From NCBI GenBank assembly GCA_001314625.1, contig LJSH01000004.1:298039-362038 (forward strand): 64,000 nucleotides of DNA, read 5' to 3'. This DNA is from Oceanicaulis sp. HLUCCA04 (GTDB lineage: Bacteria > Pseudomonadota > Alphaproteobacteria > Caulobacterales > Maricaulaceae). The notes under the pieces were generated by a model. It saw nothing but the letters and a program-made list of their open reading frames with translations. It made no database searches and was not told the origin of the DNA. How positions within the stretch are numbered: the first letter of the stretch is position 1; every line of letters starts with the position of its first letter. Of the stretch, positions 17,654-23,898 are shown in pieces. The translations under genes were made by a program, and so were the position numbers.

Positions 17654-17683
17654 AGGCAACCTAATTTGCGATATAGGTTGCCT
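17654..17683. promoter_or_regulatory. Perfect inverted repeat, candidate vapBC operator
   Basis: AGGCAACCTA (17654-17663) and TAGGTTGCCT (17674-17683) are a perfect ten-base inverted repeat separated by ten bases, ending directly before the vapB start codon at 17685. VapB-type antitoxins bind such palindromes to repress their own operon. The assignment is by position and symmetry only. Confidence 0.7.
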
Positions 17684-17684
17684 T

Positions 17685-17936
17685 ATGACTCTGAGCATCA
17701 AGGATCCGAAAACTGACGCGCTGGCCCGCAAGCTCGCCGAGCTGAGAGGCCAGACGATTACCGATGCCGTGCATGCGGCCCTCGAGGCAGAGATCGCCCG
17801 GGCAGAGCGCGGGGAAGCGCTGCGTCAGGCGCGAATCAAGGCGCTGGTGGCGCGCGTGGCTGCCGGTATGGAGTGCGGCGGCCATTCTGGGGATCATGGC
17901 GATCTCTATTATGACGAGATCGGTTTGCCAAAATGA
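17685..17936 (+). CDS. vapB: VapB-family antitoxin
   Basis: 83 residues. The N-terminus TLSIKDPKTDALARKLAELRGQTITDAVHAALEAEI is the ribbon-helix-helix/TF-type DNA-binding region of the Rv0623-like VapB group. The C-terminus (GMECGGHSGDHGDLYYDEIGLPK) is the extended part that wraps around and inhibits VapC. The start is the ATG at 17685, just after the inverted repeat. Its stop overlaps the vapC start by four bases (ATGA), indicating coupled translation. The module interrupts the usual pth-ychF adjacency, consistent with horizontal gain. Confidence 0.88.
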   Translation: MTLSIKDPKTDALARKLAELRGQTITDAVHAALEAEIARAERGEALRQARIKALVARVAAGMECGGHSGDHGDLYYDEIGLPK

Positions 17937-18322
17937 TCGTGGACGCGTCTGCCGTCCTTGCCATCGTTCTGGGTGAGGATGAAGGACCCGATTTCCTTGG
18001 GCGGATCATCGCATATCCGCGCCCGAAAATGTCGGTTATCAACTGGATGGAGGTCGCTATCCGCGTGGAACGGCAGGGTGTGCCCGACAGCATTGTGGCG
18101 TTTGACAGCCTTGTTGAGGAGCTGGGCCTCGCTCTGATCCCGGCTGACCAGGAGCAAGGTTTGATCGCGCGGCGCGCATATCGATTGTATGGCAAGGGTT
18201 CAGGTCATGCAGCCCAGCTCAATCTAGGCGACTGCTTTGCCTATGCGCTGGCGATCCGAATGGGTGAGCCATTACTGTTCAAAGGGGCCGATTTTGCGCA
18301 TACGGACGTGATGCGTGTGTGA
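17933..18322 (+). CDS. vapC: VapC-family PIN-domain ribonuclease toxin
   Basis: 129 residues. A complete PIN domain: MIVDASAVLAIVLGE with the first catalytic aspartate, the glutamate in NWMEVAIRV, GDCFAYALAIRM with the third acidic residue, and LLFKGADFAHTDV with the last. Family members cleave tRNA or rRNA when freed from VapB. All expected acidic residues are present, so the toxin looks intact. Translation is coupled to vapB through a four-base overlap. ychF starts 85 bases later. Confidence 0.92.
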   Translation: MIVDASAVLAIVLGEDEGPDFLGRIIAYPRPKMSVINWMEVAIRVERQGVPDSIVAFDSLVEELGLALIPADQEQGLIARRAYRLYGKGSGHAAQLNLGDCFAYALAIRMGEPLLFKGADFAHTDVMRV

Positions 18323-18407
18323 CAACACACGCTCCATTGACGCCTGCCGCCCGCCCGTCTAACCCCACGCCAGCTTCGTAAATCCTTCTTTCTGACAGGG
18401 GCCATCC

Positions 18408-19505
18408 ATGGGCTTCAAATGCGGTATTGTCGGCCTGCCCAATGTGGGCAAATCGACCCTTTTCAACGCACTAACACAGACCGCAGCTGCGCAGGCGGCC
18501 AATTATCCGTTCTGCACGATCGAGCCGAATGTGGGCGATGTCGCGGTGCCCGAGCCGCGCCTTGAAAAACTCGCCTCGATAGCCGGGTCGGCCAATATCA
18601 TCCCGGCGCGCATGAGCTTTGTGGATATTGCCGGCCTCGTGAAGGGGGCAAGCCAGGGCGAGGGGCTGGGCAACCAGTTCCTGGCCAATATCCGCGAGGT
18701 GGACGCTGTCGTTTACGTGCTGCGCTGCTTTGTCGATGACGACGTGACCCATGTCGCCGGCAAGGTCGATCCGCTGGCCGATTTCGAGACGGTCGAGACC
18801 GAGCTGATGCTGGCCGATATGGAGAGCCTCGAAAAGCGCCGCGCCAATGTGGAGAAGAAGGCGAAGTCCGGCGACAAGGATGCCAAGGCGCAGATCGAGT
18901 TGATTGATCTGGCACTGGAGAAATTGCGCGAGGGCCAGCCCGCGCGCTTTGCCACCGTGCCCGAAGACCAGCGCCGCGAATGGCGTATGCTCCAGCTTCT
19001 CACCTCCAAGCCTGTGCTTTTCATTGCCAATGTCGATGAGGAGAGCGCGGCGACCGGCAATGCGATGAGCGCGGCGGTGGAAAAGCGCGCGAGCGAGGAA
19101 GGCGCAATCTGCGTGACGATCTCCGCCAAGATCGAGGCCGAGCTGGCTCTGCTCGATGCCGATGAACGCGCCGAGTATCTGGAATCTCTTGGTCTGGCCG
19201 AGCCGGGCCTGAACCGGCTTATCCATGCCGGTTACAAGCTGCTGGATTTGCAGACCTATTTCACCGCCGGGCCGAAAGAGGCGCGCGCCTGGACCATCCG
19301 CAAGGGCTGGAAAGCCCCGCGTGCGGCCGGCGTCATCCATGGTGATTTTGAAAAAGGCTTCATCCGCGCCGAAACCATTGCGTTCGCGGACTATGTCGCA
19401 CTGAACGGCGAAGCCGGTGCCCGCGAGGCGGGCAAGCTGCGCCAGGAAGGCAAGGAATACGTGGTCCAGGACGGCGATGTTCTGATGTTCAAGTTCAACG
19501 TCTGA
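18408..19505 (+). CDS. ychF: Redox-regulated ATPase YchF
   Basis: 365 residues. Obg-like P-loop protein: G1 [32 protein letters not shown], a coiled coil ([28 protein letters not shown]), [10 protein letters not shown] at the G4 position, and a C-terminal TGS domain ([21 protein letters not shown] through [11 protein letters not shown]). YchF/OLA1 hydrolyses ATP rather than GTP and associates with ribosomes and oxidative-stress control. Start with GACAGGGGCCATCC upstream. Confidence 0.96.
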   Translation: MGFKCGIVGLPNVGKSTLFNALTQTAAAQAANYPFCTIEPNVGDVAVPEPRLEKLASIAGSANIIPARMSFVDIAGLVKGASQGEGLGNQFLANIREVDAVVYVLRCFVDDDVTHVAGKVDPLADFETVETELMLADMESLEKRRANVEKKAKSGDKDAKAQIELIDLALEKLREGQPARFATVPEDQRREWRMLQLLTSKPVLFIANVDEESAATGNAMSAAVEKRASEEGAICVTISAKIEAELALLDADERAEYLESLGLAEPGLNRLIHAGYKLLDLQTYFTAGPKEARAWTIRKGWKAPRAAGVIHGDFEKGFIRAETIAFADYVALNGEAGAREAGKLRQEGKEYVVQDGDVLMFKFNV

Positions 19506-19579
19506 CGCCGGTTTCGACGCTTTACACGCCTTGCTCACCCGCCCATCCTCGCCGCAGAAACAACCGGCGGGAGAAGGCG

Positions 19580-20059
19580 ATGATCCGGCAACTGGCAGGC
19601 GCGTGCGCAGCGCTGGCGCTTCTCGTTCCTGCCGCGATGGCGCAGGATGAAGCGATGACCACACACACCGCGACCGGCAGCTTCACCGTCCAGATGGTCC
19701 CCCAGGGCGAGGCCGGGCCCGGCGCGCGCACGCGCTCTGCGGTCACCAAAACCTTCACCGGCGATTTCCAGGGTAGCGCCGCTGGCGAAATGCTGGGCGT
19801 GTTCGACACTGCGGCAGGCTCTGGCGCCTATGTGCTCATCGAACGGCTCGAAGGGCGGCTGATGGGCCGTGAAGGTGCCTTCTCGCTGGTCCATCGCGGT
19901 TTGATGACGGGCGGCCAGCCCGACCTGACGATCAGTGTGGTGCCGGGCTCCGGTTCAGGCGGTCTTGCCGGCATTGCCGGGGAGTTCACGCTCGATATCG
20001 TTCAGGGTGTCCATAATTACACGCTTCATTACGCGCTGCCGTCCGGGGAGGGACAATGA
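19580..20059 (+). CDS. DUF3224-like exported protein
   Basis: 159 residues. A clear signal peptide (MIRQLAGACAALALLVPAAMAQ) predicts export with cleavage after about residue 22. The mature part has the DUF3224 pattern: THTATGSFTVQM, TKTFTGDFQGSAAGEML, SGAYVLIERLEGRLMGREGAFSLVHRG, then GGLAGIAGEFTLDI. The family adopts a lipocalin-like barrel (AOC barrel-like) with unknown function. GGAGAAGG gives a good ribosome site. Its stop overlaps the start of the crotonase gene by four bases, so they are translationally coupled. Confidence 0.78.
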   Translation: MIRQLAGACAALALLVPAAMAQDEAMTTHTATGSFTVQMVPQGEAGPGARTRSAVTKTFTGDFQGSAAGEMLGVFDTAAGSGAYVLIERLEGRLMGREGAFSLVHRGLMTGGQPDLTISVVPGSGSGGLAGIAGEFTLDIVQGVHNYTLHYALPSGEGQ

Positions 20060-20928
20060 GCTATTCCACCATCACGTATGCGGTCAGCGATCATATAGCG
20101 TTGCTGACGATGAACCGTCCCGACGCGATGAATGCCTTCACCCGCGAGATGGGCGAGGAGATGGCGTCCGCCTTTGATGCCGCCGACGCAGACCCTGATG
20201 TGCGCTGTGTTATCGTGACGGGCGCGGGTAGGGCCTTTTGTGCAGGGGCGGACCTGTCGCTGGGCGCCGAAACCTTCAACGCCGTGTCGCAGGCCGCAGC
20301 CAGTGGTGATCTGGACGAGACGGATCCCAAATGGCGTGATTTTGGCGGATTGCTGAATTTGCGCATCTTCAACAGCGCCAAGCCGGTGATTGCCGCGATC
20401 AATGGCGCGGCGGTCGGCATTGGCGCGACCATGATCCTGCCCATGGATATCCGCATCGCGGCTGAGGGCGCGAAAATGGCCTATCCGTTCACAAAGCGCG
20501 GCATCGCTTGGGATGGATGTGCAAGCTGGTTCCTGCCTCGCGTGGTGGGCATTGAGACGGCGCTGGACTGGGGCCTGACGGGACGTACCTTCCTGAGCGA
20601 GGAAGCGCTCGCGAAGGGCCTTGTAAACGAGCTTGTGCCCGCTGACGCGGTGCTGGAGCGCGCCTATGAGCGCGCCCGGCTGATCGTGGAAACGGCAGCG
20701 CCCGTATCGGTCTCGATGAACCGCTATCTGGCCTGGCAGATGCTGGGCGCATCCCACCCGATGGACGCGCACAGGCTGGAGAGCCGGGCCATTCTGCGCC
20801 GGGGCATGAGCGAGGATGCGCGCGAAGGTGTCATGAGTTTTCTGGAAAAGCGCCAGCCCGCCTTCCCCGGACAGGTGCCTGACGGATTGCCACAGGGCTG
20901 GCCTTACACATCACAGCCGGAGTATTGA
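20056..20928 (+). CDS. Enoyl-CoA hydratase/isomerase (crotonase) family protein
   Basis: 290 residues. The crotonase fold is clear: MNRPDAMNAFTREMGEEM, the oxyanion-hole segment GAGRAFCAGADLSL, and NGAAVGIGATMILPMDIRIAA. The second active-site segment reads KRGIAWDGCASWFLPRVVG; relatives with this C-SWFLPR pattern usually have PE where this protein has WD, so the usual glutamate is replaced by aspartate. The substrate is unknown; fatty-acid or aromatic acyl-CoA breakdown is possible. The start overlaps the DUF3224 stop. A small membrane-protein gene follows six bases after the stop. Confidence 0.87.
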   Translation: MSYSTITYAVSDHIALLTMNRPDAMNAFTREMGEEMASAFDAADADPDVRCVIVTGAGRAFCAGADLSLGAETFNAVSQAAASGDLDETDPKWRDFGGLLNLRIFNSAKPVIAAINGAAVGIGATMILPMDIRIAAEGAKMAYPFTKRGIAWDGCASWFLPRVVGIETALDWGLTGRTFLSEEALAKGLVNELVPADAVLERAYERARLIVETAAPVSVSMNRYLAWQMLGASHPMDAHRLESRAILRRGMSEDAREGVMSFLEKRQPAFPGQVPDGLPQGWPYTSQPEY

Positions 20929-20934
20929 TCGGCC

Positions 20935-21141
20935 ATGTCTGACGATGACAACACATCCGGGCCGGTAACGCTGCGCCATCTGTTTATCTGGGCCATCCCC
21001 TTCGATCTGGGGCTTGTGGCCCTCGTGATCGTGATCATGATGGGATGGGAGTTGTGGACCGGCATCGGCTTTGTAATCGCCGGCGCGCTGGGCTCACTCA
21101 TGATGGTCGGCCAGCATTTCGGTATCGGACCGGACCGCTAG
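20935..21141 (+). CDS. Small two-helix membrane protein
   Basis: 68 residues with two hydrophobic segments (about 16-37 and 42-60) after a polar acidic N-terminus; it ends in HFGIGPDR. Not recognised. It begins six bases after the crotonase stop and probably belongs to that operon. Its stop overlaps by four bases the stop of the antiporter on the opposite strand. Coding status rests on position, length and the membrane pattern. Confidence 0.6.
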   Translation: MSDDDNTSGPVTLRHLFIWAIPFDLGLVALVIVIMMGWELWTGIGFVIAGALGSLMMVGQHFGIGPDR

Positions 21142-22151
21142 GCCGCACCCATCGTCAGGTAGAGCAGCGCGGCGATGTAGGCCGCATACGCCAGCAGCAT
21201 GATGGCGCCTGTCATGCGCCCGATCGGACGGCGCGAGAACACCAGTAGTGTGATGAAGATCGCGCTGCCCAGGAACACCCACAGATCAAGCTGGAAGAAG
21301 CTGGCATCAATGGTCACACCGCCGGCAAATCCGCCTGCTGCAAGCCCGGTGATCCCGCCAACGGCGAAAATGTTGAAGATGTTGGAGCCGATGACATTGC
21401 CAATCGCCATGTCTGCCTGACGGCGCACCGCGGCGACGACAGACGTTGCCAGTTCGGGCAATGAGGTGCCGACGGCCAGAAGCGTCAGGCCGACAACAGC
21501 CTCTGATATACCCAGCCTTACAGCAAGGCTGGCGCCGCCTTCCACGATCAGATTGGCCCCGATCGGCAGGGCGACCAGGCCCACAATCAGGCTGAACGCA
21601 ATGCCGAGTACCGACTTGGGAAGGCCTTCCATGGAGTCGATATTTGTCAGCTCTGCAATCAGCGGGTCTTCGCGCGAGCCCACCGCGACAACGCCCAGAT
21701 AGACGATATAGGCAATGATCAGGGCAGTGAGGATCGCGCCCTCAAGCAGGCTGATGGCACCCGGAGCGCCGGCCTGCCAGTCCCAGCACAAAACGATGAA
21801 GAGCAAAGCGGCGCCCAGCGCGATAAGCGCATTGGTCCGCACGCCTTTTGCGGCCGTGCCCATGGCGGCAATCAGGGCCGGAACGCCCAGCACCAGAAAG
21901 ATGTTGGCGATGTTCGAGCCGACAATATTGCCGACCGCCAGGCCCGGTGAGCCTGCCAGCGAAGCAAAGACGCTGACCACCATTTCCGGCGCGCTGGTGC
22001 CAAAGGCGACAATCGTCAGGCCGATCAGCAGGGATGGCACGCCGGTGCGCCGAGCGACGGCTGTTGCCCCGCGTACCAGATAATCACCGCCGAAAAGAAT
22101 GATGATGATGCCGACAACGAGCAGCAACACATCAAGAAGTGTGGCGGTCAT
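21138..22151 (-). CDS. Calcium/sodium antiporter (CaCA, YrbG-like)
   Basis: 337 residues with ten or so transmembrane helices. Both inverted alpha repeats of the CaCA superfamily are present: AFGTSAPEMVVSVFA with GNIVGSNIANIFLVLG in the first half, and AVGTSLPELATSVVAAV with GNVIGSNIFNIFAVGG in the second. The acidic residues of each PE motif bind cations. This group exchanges Ca2+ for Na+ (or H+) across the inner membrane. A 26-codon membrane-protein gene lies 34 bases upstream on the same strand. It is convergent with the small membrane gene at 20935. Confidence 0.92.
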   Translation of the reverse strand: MTATLLDVLLLVVGIIIILFGGDYLVRGATAVARRTGVPSLLIGLTIVAFGTSAPEMVVSVFASLAGSPGLAVGNIVGSNIANIFLVLGVPALIAAMGTAAKGVRTNALIALGAALLFIVLCWDWQAGAPGAISLLEGAILTALIIAYIVYLGVVAVGSREDPLIAELTNIDSMEGLPKSVLGIAFSLIVGLVALPIGANLIVEGGASLAVRLGISEAVVGLTLLAVGTSLPELATSVVAAVRRQADMAIGNVIGSNIFNIFAVGGITGLAAGGFAGGVTIDASFFQLDLWVFLGSAIFITLLVFSRRPIGRMTGAIMLLAYAAYIAALLYLTMGAA

Positions 22152-22185
22152 GATCGCTCCTGAGGATGCGCCGTGGCGTCAATGC

Positions 22186-22266
22186 CTAATCGAGACGCTT
22201 GAACTCGATCAGGTTGAACAGCGCGAAAAGGCCAAAGCAAATGCCGAGTGCGAAGAGTGCAGCCAT
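22186..22266 (-). CDS. 26-residue single-pass membrane microprotein
   Basis: An ATG at 22266 opens a frame ending with TAG at 22186: MAALFALGICFGLFALFNLI, followed by EFKRLD. It is one hydrophobic helix with a short charged tail, so cytoplasmic C-terminus is expected by the positive-inside rule. CGGAG lies nine bases before the start. The antiporter begins 34 bases downstream on the same strand, so the two may form an operon and the peptide could be a small subunit or regulator of the antiporter. No homologue is known to me; the coding call rests on the ribosome site, hydrophobic pattern and position. Confidence 0.5.
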   Translation of the reverse strand: MAALFALGICFGLFALFNLIEFKRLD

Positions 22267-22492
22267 GGTGCCGGCTCCGGTATCTGATGGTCGGGCCTGC
22301 CGGTCGGGCAGGGGCTTGATAGCGGTCTATAGCGTGCGTTCCCGGCGGGCGCCAGTAGGCCTTGCGTCAAAATCGTCCTCCGGCCTGCCCACGGCGCAGT
22401 TCCGATTGGTAGTTGACTCCAGAGCGGCACTGTTAACCATAATCGTCGGTCCTTTTTCAAAGAGGACGCCAACCAGATGAGCCGGGGAGATA
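22267..22492. other. Intergenic, divergent promoter region
   Basis: A 226-base gap between the microprotein/antiporter unit on the minus strand and the exported protein at 22493 on the plus strand. It must hold promoters for both directions. No palindrome, RNA or further frame was recognised. Confidence 0.4.
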
Positions 22493-22816
22493 ATGATGAA
22501 AATGTTTGCAGCTGGACTTGTAGCGGCCCTTGGACTTTCGGGAGCGGCGCTGGCCGTCAGCCCGTCCGGTCACGTGTATGAAAGCACCGAAACCGAGTCC
22601 GGCTACTCCTACACCTCCACCTTCCATGCCGATGGCCGTTTCACCAACGATATGGGCAATGAAGGCACGTGGACCTATGCCGATGGCGAGCTGTGCATCA
22701 CCGTCGAGGATACCGAGCTGTGCAATCCGTTTGAGGCCAGCGAAGTCGGCGAGAGCGTGACCACGGATGAGTGGCGCGCGGACGGGGTGGAAATCACCAT
22801 CACGCGCATCGAATAG
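22493..22816 (+). CDS. Small exported protein of unknown function
   Basis: 107 residues. Signal peptide MMKMFAAGLVAALGLSGAALA, then a small acidic domain with aromatic repeats (HVYESTETESGYSYTSTFHADGRFTND, EGTWTYADGELCITVEDTELC). The two cysteines likely pair in the periplasm. The spacing pattern (GRF, GTW, DGELC) resembles small beta-barrel domains that monitor glucan or lipid, but no family is assigned. GGGGAG precedes two ATGs; spacing favours the second, at 22496. A terminator follows at 22839. Confidence 0.65.
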   Translation: MMKMFAAGLVAALGLSGAALAVSPSGHVYESTETESGYSYTSTFHADGRFTNDMGNEGTWTYADGELCITVEDTELCNPFEASEVGESVTTDEWRADGVEITITRIE

Positions 22817-22838
22817 GCACCGCTTATCCAGCCTTTTT

Positions 22839-22876
22839 AAGGGGTCCGGCGTCTTCACAGGCGACGGACCCCTTTG
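22839..22876 (+). terminator. Rho-independent terminator
   Basis: AAGGGGTCC (22839-22847) and GGACCCCTTT (22866-22875) form a strong stem around a GC-rich loop, ending in TTT. It closes the transcript of the exported protein at 22493. Confidence 0.7.
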
Positions 22877-22962
22877 CGTTTGCTAAGGTGCGCGGGAAGG
22901 ACTGGCGCAGGCGTGAGGGGATGACCGCCACCAGTCCGGCAAGCCTGAGGGAGTACATTACA

Positions 22963-23283
22963 ATGAACAGACTGCTTCTCCGCCCGTTCTCCGCGTCGAT
23001 GACGCTGGCGATATCCGCGATCCTGGCGCCGATCCTGCTGGTCATGTGCGCGCTGTTCCAGCCTGGCTGGCTGCTGGTCGTGCAGGACGCGTCCGGCGCG
23101 GTGTACCGCTTCATCACCAGCACCGATCTGCCGCCGACCTATCGCGCGGCGTTGCGCCAGTGGACCAGCGAGCCGCAGTTCACGCTGGTGTTCTTCACGA
23201 TCATTGCGCGCGTCATCATCGCGCTGTTTGCGACCTCGTTCACCGTGGCCGTCCGTCCGCTCATGCGGCGTGACCAGGCTTGA
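22963..23283 (+). CDS. Small integral membrane protein of unknown function
   Basis: 106 residues with two long hydrophobic segments, about 12-42 (SMTLAISAILAPILLVMCALF) and about 78-98 (LVFFTIIARVIIALFATSF), joined by a polar loop that contains YRFITSTDLPPTYRAALRQW. The start at 22963 is preceded by GAGGGAG; an in-frame ATG at 22921 is an alternative. Family not recognised. A bidirectional terminator follows at once. Confidence 0.6.
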   Translation: MNRLLLRPFSASMTLAISAILAPILLVMCALFQPGWLLVVQDASGAVYRFITSTDLPPTYRAALRQWTSEPQFTLVFFTIIARVIIALFATSFTVAVRPLMRRDQA

Positions 23284-23302
23284 TGACGCCACGAAAAGGA
23301 AA

Positions 23303-23330
23303 AGGGCGGCCCGATCCGGGCCGCCCTCTT
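23303..23330. terminator. Bidirectional terminator
   Basis: GGGCGGCCCG (23304-23313) and CGGGCCGCCC (23317-23326) form a ten-pair stem. It is followed by TCTT on the plus strand and by TTTTCCTTTT on the minus strand, so it serves the membrane protein at 22963 and the entericidin-like gene at 23354, which converge here. Confidence 0.85.
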
Positions 23331-23353
23331 ACATTCAGTTCGTCCGGCCTGGC

Positions 23354-23485
23354 CTAGTCGGCGGAGTCTTCGATGGCGTCGCCCGCCTCCTGGACGTCGC
23401 GCCCGGCCCCCTGGACCGTGTTACAGGCCGCAAGACCGAAAATCATGACAGCAAGGGTCAGAACAAGAAATGTCGCACGCATCAT
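23354..23485 (-). CDS. Entericidin-like small lipoprotein (copy 1)
   Basis: 43 residues. A signal sequence ends in the lipobox LAAC; the mature peptide begins CNTVQGAGRDVQEAGDAIED, the entericidin A/B pattern. Such peptides are lipidated, outer- or inner-membrane attached, and in E. coli form an antidote/toxin pair linked to stationary-phase lysis. GGAG lies four bases before the first of two ATGs. A second copy lies 95 bases upstream on the same strand. The gene is too short to be found by simple length cut-offs. Confidence 0.85.
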   Translation of the reverse strand: MMRATFLVLTLAVMIFGLAACNTVQGAGRDVQEAGDAIEDSAD

Positions 23486-23580
23486 ATTACTCCTGTCAGT
23501 CACCGGCGCACAGCGCCCGGAATGACAGGTTAACGCGTGAGGTAGAAATAGGCTCCCAATGAGAGAAGATTTTCGGGAAA

Positions 23581-23709
23581 TCAGGTGGTCGCGTCTTCGA
23601 TCACCTCGCCGGTCCGGGTGATATCGCGTCCCACCCCCTGAATGGTGTTGCAGGCTGAAAGGCTCAGTGCCAGCGCGGACAGCGCAGCTGCCATAATCAT
23701 CCGCTTCAT
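23581..23709 (-). CDS. Entericidin-like small lipoprotein (copy 2)
   Basis: 42 residues. The signal sequence MKRMIMAAALSALALSLSAC ends in a lipobox with cysteine 20, and the mature part starts CNTIQGVGRDITRTGEVIED, nearly the same motif as copy 1. Start at 23709 with GGAG eight bases upstream. The two copies differ in net charge: copy 1 is more acidic, copy 2 keeps arginines, as expected if one antagonises the other, but this is inference. Confidence 0.85.
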   Translation of the reverse strand: MKRMIMAAALSALALSLSACNTIQGVGRDITRTGEVIEDATT

Positions 23710-23842
23710 CGTCAGATCTCCATCTTGAAGGCCATGAGCGGCCCTGACAGGGCGACTATACGCACCGCGAGCAGATTTGGCTCTCTCCGATTGGCCGGTG
23801 ACATCCACAACTACACCGCCAGCGCCGGTGAGTGATTAAAAC

Positions 23843-23874
23843 GCAAAACGCCCGGACACAAAGGTCCGGGCGCC
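23843..23874 (-). terminator. Terminator of the M13 peptidase gene
   Basis: CGCCCGGAC (23849-23857) pairs with GTCCGGGCG (23864-23872). Read on the minus strand the stem is followed by TTTTGCGTTTT, a good U-rich tail, 25 bases after the peptidase stop. Confidence 0.85.
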
Positions 23875-23898
23875 TTGACTTTCACGTAACTGGCTGAC

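Noticed and set aside
18471-19664. 397-codon open frame opposite ychF
   Set aside because: Antisense shadow; the plus strand encodes a highly conserved YchF over the whole length.
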